Of a stretch of 20,460 nucleotides of DNA, positions 7,950 through 15,149 are shown one piece after another. Each line of letters opens with the position of its first letter. Positions within the stretch are counted from its first letter, which is position 1. Made by a program: the position numbers and the translations under genes. The stretch comes from Paracoccus tegillarcae (GTDB taxonomy: Bacteria > Pseudomonadota > Alphaproteobacteria > Rhodobacterales > Rhodobacteraceae): assembly GCF_002847305.1 (NCBI RefSeq), contig NZ_CP025411.1:1-20460 (forward strand). The letters are read 5' to 3'. The notes under the pieces were generated by a model. That model was not told the origin of the DNA. It saw only the letters and a list, made by a program, of their open reading frames with translations, and did no database searches.

Positions 7950-8885
7950 TCACCCGTGATCGCTGCGCGCGTCGCCGTCTGCAATCTCGACAGTCACATG
8001 CTCGACGCCCGTTAGCTCTTGAACTCGTTTCTTGACTTCGAGACGCACCTCTTGGGCATTCGCGCCGGATTCGATGTCGACCTCCAGTGTCGCCATCGGT
8101 CGTTCCTGAGTGATCGACCACGCGTGAATGTGATGGGCGCGCGCGACACCGGCAATATTCGCCGCGAGATCGGATGCGATTGCGCGGGTGTCGAAACCGC
8201 GTGGCGCTCCCTCAAGCAAAATGTGTCCGCTTTCACGCACGACGCTCCAGGCGGAGCGCAGGATCAGCAGGACAACGAACACTGATAAGATCGGATCAAT
8301 CGGGGTCCATCCCGTCCAGATGATGACCAATGACGCGACAATGGCAGCGACGGACCCCAACAAGTCTCCCATGACATGAAGCGCGGCGGCCCGCACATTC
8401 AGGTTGTCGCCTTCGGCACGCGACAGCACCCAGAATGCGAGTATGTTGACGATAAGACCACCGACAGCGACCCAGAGCATGAGTCCACCAAGGACTTCTG
8501 AGGGGTCACGCAATCGGTGGAAAGCCTCGACGACGATCCAGATGGCAATGGCGAACAGGCTCAGCCCGTTCACGAAAGCCGCGAGGACTGAAAAACGGTC
8601 GAACCCGTAGGTGCGCTTCCAATCTGCCGGTTTACGCGCAAGTCGGAACGCCAGCCAAGCAAGGATGAGAGACGCGAAATCGGTCAACATGTGACCGGCA
8701 TCCGCCAGAAGCGCGAGACTGCCGGAGATAAGCCCGCCGACGACCTCAGCCCCCATGAAACCACCGGTAAGGATTGCAGCAATCGCGATTGCCCGCTCTT
8801 TGGACCGCCGCTCTTCTTCCGGTGCGTCTTTGGACAGGGTCGGGCCGTGGGAATGGCCGTCCCCGTGATCGTGGCCTACGGCCAT
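7950..8885 (-). CDS. czcD: CzcD-type cation diffusion facilitator (Zn/Cd/Co efflux)
   Basis: This 311-residue inner-membrane antiporter exports divalent metal in exchange for protons. It has a His-rich N-terminus (GHDHGDGHSHG), six TM helices, HxxxD metal ligands in TM2 (LLADAGHMLTDFAS) and TM5 (ALHVMGDLLGS), and a C-terminal cytoplasmic domain with HHIHAWSITQERPMATLEVDI, all as in CzcD. The ATG is preceded by GGAG at an appropriate distance. It is the middle gene of a three-gene minus-strand operon, after the membrane methyltransferase and before the HMA-CDF protein. It is expected to be induced through the CadR-like regulator at 9753. Confidence 0.95.
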   Translation of the reverse strand: MAVGHDHGDGHSHGPTLSKDAPEEERRSKERAIAIAAILTGGFMGAEVVGGLISGSLALLADAGHMLTDFASLILAWLAFRLARKPADWKRTYGFDRFSVLAAFVNGLSLFAIAIWIVVEAFHRLRDPSEVLGGLMLWVAVGGLIVNILAFWVLSRAEGDNLNVRAAALHVMGDLLGSVAAIVASLVIIWTGWTPIDPILSVFVVLLILRSAWSVVRESGHILLEGAPRGFDTRAIASDLAANIAGVARAHHIHAWSITQERPMATLEVDIESGANAQEVRLEVKKRVQELTGVEHVTVEIADGDARSDHG

Positions 8886-8940
8886 TTCTTAACTCCGTGT
8901 TCGAGTTGTGACCCGACGAAATTTGCAAATTGCAGCGAAG

Positions 8941-8970
8941 CGATGACGAAACAGGTCAATTTCGTCATCG
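8941..8970. repeat. Perfect 11-bp hairpin at the end of the membrane methyltransferase gene
   Basis: CGATGACGAAA (8941-8951) and TTTCGTCATCG (8960-8970) form a perfect inverted repeat with an 8-nt loop. On the minus strand it contains the stop codon (8967-8965) of the methyltransferase and precedes czcD. There is no T-run, so it may stabilise or partially terminate the operon mRNA rather than end it. An AATTTGCAAATT palindrome lies just beyond, at about 8920-8931. Confidence 0.7.
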
Positions 8971-9564
8971 GCTTTCACCACCGTTTTCTGTCAAATAGCC
9001 CGGCACCCCGAGAAAACGAGGCGCGCTCTTGCAGTAACGCCGGTACGGATCGCCATAGATCTCTTCCAACCAAGGCTCTTCGGCGAACGGAGCGAGAGCC
9101 AGGGCTGCAACGCCGCTCGCGGCGATGATCCAAGCCGATGGCGATGCGGAAAGAACGGCCCATCCGGTCAGAATGCCCATGTCGGCCAGATATTGCGGGT
9201 TGCGCGTGTAGCGATATAGGCCGTCAGTCTTCAGCTGGCCCCGCGCGCCGCTCGTTGCATCCATACCAATGCCGAAGACGCCCCGCCATACGATTATGTT
9301 TCCTCCGACGATGAGCGGCACACCAACGCCGAACCTGAGCCAATCGAACCAATCGAGCGCATTCCATTCGATAATGCCGACAATCGGCGCAGCTACGAAT
9401 ATTACCACGGTCGGGGTCCAGACCATGGCTTGCGTGAACACGGTGACCCGGCCGGTCGGCCATAAACGATGGGATGGAAAAAGGATGGACCAAATAAGTA
9501 TCGCGGCGAGAAACGCCGCGCATATCAGCGCGGCGATAGTCACTGCTCCTACGTAAAAGCTCAC
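8965..9564 (-). CDS. ICMT/PEMT-type integral membrane methyltransferase
   Basis: This 199-residue protein has five hydrophobic stretches and the C-terminal signature of the isoprenylcysteine carboxyl methyltransferase / phospholipid methyltransferase family: GLYRYTRNPQYLADMG (about 135-150), then EEPWLEEIYGDPYRRYCKSAPRFLG (about 166-190), where SAM binding takes place. In bacteria such genes are often found beside CzcD/metal-efflux genes, but the substrate is not known. It is the first gene of the minus-strand metal operon, about 147 bp downstream of the MerR-type promoter. That long leader holds no ORF I can support. It acts in the inner membrane. Confidence 0.88.
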   Translation of the reverse strand: MSFYVGAVTIAALICAAFLAAILIWSILFPSHRLWPTGRVTVFTQAMVWTPTVVIFVAAPIVGIIEWNALDWFDWLRFGVGVPLIVGGNIIVWRGVFGIGMDATSGARGQLKTDGLYRYTRNPQYLADMGILTGWAVLSASPSAWIIAASGVAALALAPFAEEPWLEEIYGDPYRRYCKSAPRFLGVPGYLTENGGESR

Positions 9565-9710
9565 GATGCCGTCTCCGGCTGATCGACTTTTCTTGGGCCG
9601 ATATGAACTTGGTTATGCGGCATCCGCTGCACCTTGCCTAGAATATTTGGCCCGACATCGGGGCGGAAAAACACGAGTCATTACAAGCCTCTGGATTCGC
9701 TACTTCCGAC

Positions 9711-9741
9711 AAGATAATATCTCTAGCGACTAGAGGTTCAA
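9711..9741 (-). promoter_or_regulatory. MerR-family operator/promoter of the metal operon
   Basis: On the minus strand, a TTGAAC -35 (9741-9736) and a TATCTT -10 (9716-9711) are separated by 19 bp, the stretched spacing activated by MerR regulators. The spacer contains the dyad CTCTAG-cga-CTAGAG (9721-9735). This matches CadR/ZntR/PbrR-type promoters. The site lies 12 bp upstream of the regulator ATG, so it can serve both directions. Confidence 0.87.
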
Positions 9742-9752
9742 GAGGTAATCCC

Positions 9753-10169
9753 ATGCTTTCGATTGGCGAGCTTTCCAGACGCACCAGGGTCAAGGTTCCG
9801 ACCATCCGCTACTACGAGACTGTCGGCCTGCTGACCGCACCCGAGCGCACCGGAGGCAATCAAAGACGATACGATCAGGCGGGCCTGGAGCGGTTGAGCT
9901 TCATCAGGCACGCACGTGAACTCGGTTTCTCGATTGAAGCGATCTCGTCGCTGATCGAGCTTCAGGATCACCCCGACCGGTCCTGCCAGGCGGCGACCGA
10001 GATCGCCGCCGCCCAGCTTTCAGATGTCCGGGCGAAGATCAAACGGCTCCACGCGCTGGAGAAGGAACTTTTGCGCATCGCCGATGGGTGTGACGGCGAT
10101 GGCGTATCGGAAGACTGCTATGTGCTGGCGTCCCTCGCCGACCACGACCTGTGCCAGCGGGAGCACTGA
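9753..10169 (+). CDS. MerR-family metal regulator, CadR/PbrR-like
   Basis: This 138-residue regulator has an N-terminal winged helix (MLSIGELSRRTRVKVPTIRYYE), a dimerization coiled coil (about 80-110) and a C-terminal metal-binding loop. Cys78, Cys113 (GCDGDGVSEDC), Cys122 and Cys134 are present. CadR and PbrR use cysteines at about 77, 112 and 119, so Cd, Zn or Pb sensing is likely, but the metal is not fixed by sequence. AGAGG precedes the ATG. It is divergent from the methyltransferase-czcD-CDF operon and shares the operator at 9711-9741. It should bend DNA to activate that promoter when metal is bound. Confidence 0.93.
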   Translation: MLSIGELSRRTRVKVPTIRYYETVGLLTAPERTGGNQRRYDQAGLERLSFIRHARELGFSIEAISSLIELQDHPDRSCQAATEIAAAQLSDVRAKIKRLHALEKELLRIADGCDGDGVSEDCYVLASLADHDLCQREH

Positions 10170-10251
10170 TCGGTCAGAACTTGAACATTTGTGTCACCAA
10201 CGCGAAACACCGTTTCAGGGCATCTCATGCCCATCCGCGCGAAGCGCCGGG

Positions 10252-10289
10252 CCTGTCGGCGGGTGGCATTCAGGCTACTCGCCGACAGG
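10252..10289. repeat. 10-bp inverted repeat downstream of the MerR gene
   Basis: CCTGTCGGCG (10252-10261) pairs perfectly with CGCCGACAGG (10280-10289) around an 18-nt loop. A second, outer pair, TTTCAGG (from about 10213) and CCTGAAA (about 10294-10300), is nested around it. No gene is visible in the 213-bp gap 10170-10382. The structure may be a transcribed RNA fold or a recombination relic; I cannot decide. Confidence 0.6.
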
Positions 10290-10332
10290 TCATCCTGAAA
10301 TCGCCCACCACCTGGATCACGCCAGAACGCAA

Positions 10333-10360
10333 AAGGCCCCCGCCTGCTGACGGGGGCTTT
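10333..10360. terminator. Bidirectional Rho-independent terminator
   Basis: The stem CCCCCG/CGGGGG, extended by G-C, G-T and A-T pairs, encloses the 8-nt loop CCTGCTGA. A-run and T-run sides flank it (AAAAGG on the left, CTTT on the right). It lies between the converging merR-like and ardC-like genes. Confidence 0.75.
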
Positions 10361-10382
10361 GATCATTTCGGCGGTGCGGCTG

Positions 10383-11267
10383 TTACTCGGCGGCCATCCG
10401 GTCGGCCTGCGCGGTGCGGTCCATGATGTAATCCACGGCCTTCTGGGCCTCGGACGCGGCGCGGAATATCGCGCGGCTGTCTTCCTTCATCGCCTCCAGC
10501 CATCCTTCGACATAGGCCGCGCTCTGGTCGAATTCAGGCTCCACCCCGATCTGCGCGCAGAGCATGCAGTTTCCGATCTCCGCGACCAGCTCCTCGAACG
10601 CGTAGGCCTTGCGGTCATTGAACCGCCCCAAACGGTCCAGCCGCTTTGTTGCGCCTGTCCAGTGGGTCAGCTCATGCGCCAAGGTGCCGTAATACCCTGC
10701 GGCCCGGTGAAATGTACCAATCGGAGGCATGTGAATCCTGTCGATCTTGATGTTGTAATAGGCGCGCGGCTCCTCGGTCACGTCGATCTGCGCGCCGGTC
10801 GCGGCAAAGAACGCCTCCAGCTCGGGGTCGGCCTCAGTGCCAAGATCACGGGGCGGATCGGGCAAGATGTAGAACTCGGCGGGCAAGCCCTCGATCTGGT
10901 CTGCGTTGAACACGCGGTAGGCCTTGGCATAGGGGATTTGCCGTTCCTCGCCGTTCTCGTCCTCGCGCTCGACAGTGCCGTATTTCACCACGGTTGCAGA
11001 TTTCTCACCCTTGCGGACATGACCCCCAAGCTGCTTGGCCTGATTGAACGTCATCCAGCGGGCTGAACTGTAATCCTTGGCCATCGCGGTTGCCCAAAGC
11101 ATCAGGATGTTGATGCCCCGATAGGCTTCACCGTTGAACCGTTCCGGCAAGCAGACCCCTGCCCCTCCGCCGGTCCACGGCTTGCGCCATGGCGGCGTCC
11201 CCGTCTCGATCTGCGCAATGATCTGGTTGGTGACATGGGTGTAAACGTCGAATTTCTCTTTGGTCAT
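10383..11267 (-). CDS. ArdC-like antirestriction protein with zincin peptidase domain
   Basis: This 294-residue protein has an N-terminal ssDNA-binding ArdC domain (MTKEKFDVYTHVTNQIIAQI, GTPPWRKPW, YRGINILMLW, TFNQAKQLGGHVRKGEKS) and a C-terminal metallopeptidase-like domain with the zinc motif HELTHWTG and downstream EELVAEIGNCML. ATG at 11267 was chosen because an AGGAGG lies just before it and the conserved N-terminus begins there; the open frame extends to 11420 without family sequence. ArdC proteins travel with plasmids and shield incoming DNA from host restriction. Here it shares a plasmid with the plasmid's own restriction system, and lies toward the mobilization genes. It is probably expressed early after transfer. 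Confidence 0.92.
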   Translation of the reverse strand: MTKEKFDVYTHVTNQIIAQIETGTPPWRKPWTGGGAGVCLPERFNGEAYRGINILMLWATAMAKDYSSARWMTFNQAKQLGGHVRKGEKSATVVKYGTVEREDENGEERQIPYAKAYRVFNADQIEGLPAEFYILPDPPRDLGTEADPELEAFFAATGAQIDVTEEPRAYYNIKIDRIHMPPIGTFHRAAGYYGTLAHELTHWTGATKRLDRLGRFNDRKAYAFEELVAEIGNCMLCAQIGVEPEFDQSAAYVEGWLEAMKEDSRAIFRAASEAQKAVDYIMDRTAQADRMAAE

Positions 11268-11838
11268 TTGTGACCCTCCTCGCATGATGCGGTCGGGGTC
11301 AGTTTCCCTTTCCGCCGATGGGCGGGCCTTCCTGTTCTGTTGTTTGGAATGCCCATGCATTCCGAACGGCAGAGCAGGTAAGGGCAAAGCCCGTCCTGCG
11401 GCCTGGCGGGGCCGTGACAACCGGGTGGAGGGCGTGAATCTGGGAGGGAACCGCGCGCCTGCGCGTGGGAGGAACCGGGATTCTCGACCGGAACCGACGC
11501 CGAAGGCGGCGCTTGCCGGTTTTCACGGCCCTGCCGGGATGGCAGGCGGATCAACAGGATTTGGAAAGGGTCAGGGCTGGGGTGAGCGGTCCTCGGCCCG
11601 TCGATCCCCTGCTCTGTCTAACGCTCAAAGCGAGACCGGCACACCGGCCGGGATCACGGGATCATGTTTCCCCGAAGCATGGAAACCGGTCGTTCCGGCT
11701 AGACGCGGCGAAAGAGGAAAGAGAGCCCAGAGTCACGGATCCTGCGCTTCGCACGAACGTCAGCTTTGCTATGGGGCGGTATTGCAGCGGAACTGTCGAT
11801 GAGTTGACAGTGAGTGGGACCTCTGCAAACCTTCGGCA
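11268..11838. other. 571-bp stretch without a supported gene
   Basis: Several frames are open here, but they are Arg/Pro/Gly-rich, overlap one another and resemble no family I know. What stands out are dyads: CGCAT-g-ATGCG at 11281-11291, the 22-bp hairpin at 11331-11378, and CCTGCC-gggat-GGCAGG near 11540. The region should hold the ardC-like promoter on its left side and that of the SRPBCC gene on its right side. Confidence 0.6.
11331..11378 (+). repeat. 22-bp long hairpin with 4-nt loop, possible structured RNA
   Basis: Positions 11331-11352 pair continuously with 11357-11378 around the loop CCAT. All 22 positions pair in plus-strand RNA, four of them as U-G wobbles. On the minus strand those four become A-C mismatches. 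One skipped base (T at 11379) allows four further pairs (CCTT/AAGG). The wobble asymmetry favours a plus-strand RNA or single-stranded DNA role. No known RNA family is recognised. Confidence 0.7.
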
Positions 11839-12306
11839 ATGCGGGAAATCGTTCTTTCTTCTTATCTGAACGCGCCGCTTGATAGGATCTGGACCGAAGT
11901 CCAAAGGCCGGAGCTCCTGTCCTTTGTAGCCCGTCCTATAGTCGAATTTAGTCCAGTGGTACCGAGTTCTTTTCCAGAGGCGTGGGAGGCAGGCGACTAC
12001 ATCGTGAGTATGGCCTGGCGCGGCATCGTTCCATTGGGAAGGCAGACCATTAGCATTTCCCATCCAGAAGCCCCAAGCGGCACAAGACAACTCCGCGACA
12101 ACGGACATAGCGCGATGATCAAGCGTTGGGATCACCTAATCACTTTGGAGTTAGACGGCTCCGGTACGCGCTACACGGATCGGGTCGCGATAGAAGCGGG
12201 CATTCTTACACTGCCCGTTGCGAGGTTTGCGGAGTCTTTCTACGCGCATCGACAACGACGGTGGCAAAAGCTGGTGGATTCCGACTTCGATTATGGGATT
12301 GCCTGA
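11839..12306 (+). CDS. SRPBCC (START/Bet v1-like) family protein
   Basis: This 155-residue protein has a polyketide-cyclase-type helix-grip fold pattern: an N-terminal beta strand (MREIVLSSYLNAPLDRIWTEVQRPELL), a beta-rich middle (WDHLITLELDGSGTRYTDRVAIEAGI) and a long C-terminal helix (VARFAESFYAHRQRRWQKL). The fold binds hydrophobic ligands in a central cavity. No ligand or reaction can be inferred. No strong Shine-Dalgarno is visible. It stands alone between the ardC-side gap and the broken HAD gene, with lower GC and more AT-rich codons than the tra genes, and looks like separately acquired cargo. Confidence 0.75.
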   Translation: MREIVLSSYLNAPLDRIWTEVQRPELLSFVARPIVEFSPVVPSSFPEAWEAGDYIVSMAWRGIVPLGRQTISISHPEAPSGTRQLRDNGHSAMIKRWDHLITLELDGSGTRYTDRVAIEAGILTLPVARFAESFYAHRQRRWQKLVDSDFDYGIA

Positions 12307-12451
12307 AGGGAACATTCGCACGGTGGCGGTTAACGGCAGCAAAGTCCGCATTGTATGAATCCAAACAGCACCTTGTGAAGGTCAGCATAGGCGCTGTCTG
12401 GCCCCTTCCCTTCGGGCATCCAGCCGAGGATATATCCGGGCAAGATGAACG

Positions 12452-12914
12452 TCAGCCCGACCGCATCGCCGCGACCAGCTCGTCCACATGCATTGCCTTC
12501 ATGCCCGCCGCGCGCGAACCCATGATGTCGGCGTGGGGCTTATCACCGACGAACAGCACCCGGCCCGCCTTGACCTGCAACCCGTCCAGCACCGCCGCGT
12601 AAATCGCAGGTTCCGGCTTGATCGCCTCGACCTTGCAGGACAGCACCTCCACGTCCAGCGGATCGGGCAGTGCGCCTCGCAGCGCCGTCACGTAGTCGCT
12701 GGCGAGATTGGAACAGAGCGCCAGGCGCAGCTCCTTGCCGCGCAACCGCGCCCAGATATCCGCCATGCCGCTTCTCCGGCGACAGAGCATTGAACAGCGG
12801 CCGGAAGGCCTGCCGTTTGTCGGTGATTTCGGCCAGCGTTCCGAAGGCGTCGAAACACACCGCCTCGATCCCGTCGAAGATCGGCGGAAGATCAGTGAGA
12901 GAGGCCGGGGTCAC
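12452..12914 (-). pseudogene. HAD-superfamily hydrolase, internally deleted and frameshifted
   Basis: Two minus-strand frames each hold one part of a HAD hydrolase. The upstream frame has the nucleophile motif (IEAVCFDAFGTL, around 12851) and ends in family sequence at about 12771 (ALSPEK). The downstream frame resumes at about 12766 with ADIWARLRGKELRLALCSNLA (motif II), then AIKPEPAIYAAVL (motif III) and VLFVGDKPHADIMGSRAAGM (motif IV). In intact relatives the two parts are separated by a cap domain of roughly 60 residues or more; here only a few bases remain, and the frame changes at the joint. So the cap was deleted and the frame broken. Its 5' end overlaps the relaxase 3' end by 23 bp. 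Confidence 0.85.
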
Positions 12915-14199
12915 GGTCGATCTCCCTGTCGATCTCACGTTCGTTCTCTTTCTCGACCTCCTGATCCTTTTCCTGGTCGCGCGCGTCCTCGATCTCCAGC
13001 TTCTCGCGCGGCTTGTTCAGCACGTCTTTCAGGCGCTCGTTCACGGACGGCTTGCGCTCTTCCCGCCCGGTGTCCTCGCCAAGCTCGGGATCGCTATGCC
13101 CGTCCAGCCTGTGAACCGCCGCCTGGCCATCGCGGCCCGCGTCCTTTTCCATGATCTCCTTCAGGCGCTCGCGCGCGTAATTGCGGCCTTCCAGCTTCGG
13201 CGCGTCGTCCCGATCTTCTGACCGACCCACGACCCGCGCCAACCGTTCCCGCATATCTTCCGGCCCGTCCCGCGCGCTACGCTCCTTCGCGGCAGCCGCC
13301 CGTAGCGCAGCCAGACCGGCCGAGACACGCCCCTGCCCCGCGTCCCGCTCGGCCCCGTAGGTCTCCCGCGCGATGTCCAGCCGCTCGCGCAACTCGCGGA
13401 AGGCGGCGCGGGCCTGACGAGCCGCATGGACCACGGCCCCGCGCTCGGTGACCGGGACATATTCCCGACCCTGGCGCTCGGCCATCGCCTTGGCCCGGCG
13501 CTCCATGGAGTTCGCCGCCGGTCCCAGCTTCAGCTCCGGGTCACGGTCCAGCTCCTCGGCAGAAAGCTGATCACCCCGCTCCAGCGCTGCCTCTCGCTGC
13601 GCTTCGAGCGACCGGTGATCGACCCGCTCGACCTCCCCTGCCCGCTCCAGGGCGCGGTTCTGTAGATCGGCCCAGACACCGCGCATCTGCTCGATCTCCA
13701 CACCGCCGGTCTTCGCGGAATCGAGTACGCGCGTCTTGGCCGTGAAGCCCTGCGCTTCCAGCTTGCGGGTGGAGGTCAGCACGTGGGCGTGGTGGTTGCG
13801 CTGATCACCCTCGCGATGAGGGGCGTGGATCGCAACATCGACGGCCACCCCGTAGCGGCTGACCAGCTCCTGAGCGAAGTCGCGGGTGATCTGCGAGCGG
13901 TCGTCGGCGCTGATCTCGGACGGCAGGGCCAGCTCCCATTCGCGGGCGGTGACGGAGTTGCGGCGGGTCTCGCTGGCCTCGACCTCGTTCCAGAGTTTCG
14001 AGCGGTCCAGCGCCCAATCAGGGGCGTCCTTCGGGGCCAGGATGAAGGTCTCCTCGATGCCCTGCTTGCGGGTGTAATCGTGGACGCGGCCTTCGCGCTG
14101 GCACTCGATGCGCTCACCGACGCGGTAGGCTGCCGCCGCCGTGGCGGAGCGCCCGGCGCTGCGTTTGATCGTCTTCACGGAGAGGTGGTAGCTGGCCAT
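12892..14199 (-). CDS. mobA: MobA/MobL-type relaxase (MOBQ)
   Basis: This 435-residue DNA strand transferase nicks oriT and stays covalently bound to the 5' end. The N-terminal domain reads MASYHLSVKTIKRSAGRSATAAAAYRVGE; Tyr25 occupies the position of the catalytic tyrosine of RSF1010 MobA. The metal-binding histidine motif is at about 125-140 (HAPHREGDQRNHHAHVL). The second half is highly charged and helical, ending in Glu/Asp/Arg-rich repeats (EREIDREIDRD), with no helicase or primase domain, so it is shorter than Ti TraA. It is divergent from the traD/traG-like genes across an oriT region, an arrangement seen in Ti and IncQ-related mobilization loci. Its 3' end overlaps the broken HAD gene. 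Confidence 0.93.
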   Translation of the reverse strand: MASYHLSVKTIKRSAGRSATAAAAYRVGERIECQREGRVHDYTRKQGIEETFILAPKDAPDWALDRSKLWNEVEASETRRNSVTAREWELALPSEISADDRSQITRDFAQELVSRYGVAVDVAIHAPHREGDQRNHHAHVLTSTRKLEAQGFTAKTRVLDSAKTGGVEIEQMRGVWADLQNRALERAGEVERVDHRSLEAQREAALERGDQLSAEELDRDPELKLGPAANSMERRAKAMAERQGREYVPVTERGAVVHAARQARAAFRELRERLDIARETYGAERDAGQGRVSAGLAALRAAAAKERSARDGPEDMRERLARVVGRSEDRDDAPKLEGRNYARERLKEIMEKDAGRDGQAAVHRLDGHSDPELGEDTGREERKPSVNERLKDVLNKPREKLEIEDARDQEKDQEVEKENEREIDREIDRDPGLSH

Positions 14200-14713
14200 G
14201 CGCCCTACCCCGCCCTGTGATGAAGCGAACGATCATAACGCGCGCCGCTGCTGACCCCGGCCCAGGCCCCGACATGGGCCACCGGGTCAGCCGTCTTTTC
14301 CCCCGAGGCATGCGCCCCGAACCGGGGCGGAACGATGGGAAAAGACAGCCCGCCCGATGCCGCCCGCAAGGTGGCTGAGGCTCGGGCTTGCCTGTGAGAT
14401 GCCCCTCGATCCCCGGCCTCCTGGCGGGCGGGATCGGGGACCGGCTCACAGGCGGTTTGCCACCGGCAAACCCGGCAAGGAAGGACAGGCCCGCGACGGT
14501 CATTCCGCGCAGCCCGCAAGCGCGGCACCCCCGGCGATCCAGCCCCGGCTACGGGGCACAGGATGCCGTCAGGGGGTCGCGCAGCGGGACGCCATCCAAC
14601 CGCGCAGGTTGGTCGTAGAGGGTTTGGGAGAGGCGATGCCGTCTCCCATTTCGATGCGCGCCGCATCGAACGGGTCTGCCATCGGCTGGGGCTTTGCCCC
14701 GGAGAGATCGCAC
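14200..14713. other. Gene-free, hairpin-rich part of the transfer region
   Basis: Between the relaxase start and the nic-proximal hairpin lie nested inverted repeats. GTCTTTTCCC (14293-14302) pairs with GGGAAAAGAC (14337-14346), enclosing CGCCCCG-aac-CGGGGCG (14313-14329). GCCTGTGAG (14390-14398) pairs with CTCACAGGC (14445-14453). GGTTTGCC-acc-GGCAAACC occupies 14454-14472. No frame here looks coding. The structures may bind relaxosome proteins or control relaxase transcription. Confidence 0.75.
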
Positions 14714-14760
14714 GCAAAGCTCGGAACCGCAGGTGGAGAGTTTGCATAAGTGCGCCCTTG
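14714..14760 (+). other. oriT: Origin of transfer (oriT), IncQ/Ti-type nic
   Basis: TAAGTGCGCCCT (14747-14758) matches the conserved nic-region core of RSF1010/R1162 and Ti-type MOBQ origins. By analogy the nick falls between G14754 and C14755. Just 5' of it, GCAAA (14714-14718) and TTTGC (14741-14745), extended by CTC/GAG with one bulge, form the hairpin that MOBQ relaxases recognise. It lies between the divergent relaxase and traD-like genes, where such origins are found. Confidence 0.87.
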
Positions 14761-14846
14761 TCCTTTACAGGCCTACGGGTAAGCGCTTAGGCTCGATCTG
14801 GCAAGAGATACCTCACCACCTGCATTCTTCAAAGGGGATTCCCGAT

Positions 14847-15149
14847 TTGTCCGAGACCGAGCTGGACCGCGCCGAGAAACGCTACGCCCAAGCCAAGGCC
14901 CGGCTTCAGGCCCTGCGCAATCGGGAAGCCACGCGACAGCGCAAGCTCGACACCAGGCGCAAGGTCATTCTCGGGGGTGCTTTGCTCGACCTCGCGGAAC
15001 GGGACAGCGGCGCGGCGGCGATGGTGGATCGGCTGATCCGCAACCTCTCCCGTGACCAGGACCGCAAGGCTTTCGCGGAGTGGGACGGCGCGACCCCCGG
15101 CGGTGACAACTCCCCTGCCCGTCCCTCCGATCCTGACGGGTCCGGGTGA
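14847..15149 (+). CDS. traD: TraD-like conjugal transfer/mobilization accessory protein
   Basis: This 100-residue basic protein has an N-terminal helical part (ETELDRAEKRYAQAKARLQALRNREATRQRKLDTRRKVILGGALLDLAERD) that matches the small TraD/MobC-like family beside MOBQ relaxases. The KxDTRRKVILGGALL block is the recognisable core. Family members bind near oriT or assist the relaxosome. TTG at 14847 was chosen for the AAAGGGGA 7 bp upstream; the open frame before it runs through oriT and has no family character. It ends in a TGA that shares a base with the traG-like ATG (TGATG). Family assignment is moderately sure. Confidence 0.78.
   Translation: MSETELDRAEKRYAQAKARLQALRNREATRQRKLDTRRKVILGGALLDLAERDSGAAAMVDRLIRNLSRDQDRKAFAEWDGATPGGDNSPARPSDPDGSG

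Noticed and set aside
10359..11066. 235-residue plus-strand frame
   Set aside because: It is antisense to the ArdC-like gene with its HELTH motif.
11260..11869. Open plus-strand frames in the gap before the SRPBCC gene
   Set aside because: They are low-complexity, overlap each other in different frames and lack ribosome sites or family resemblance.
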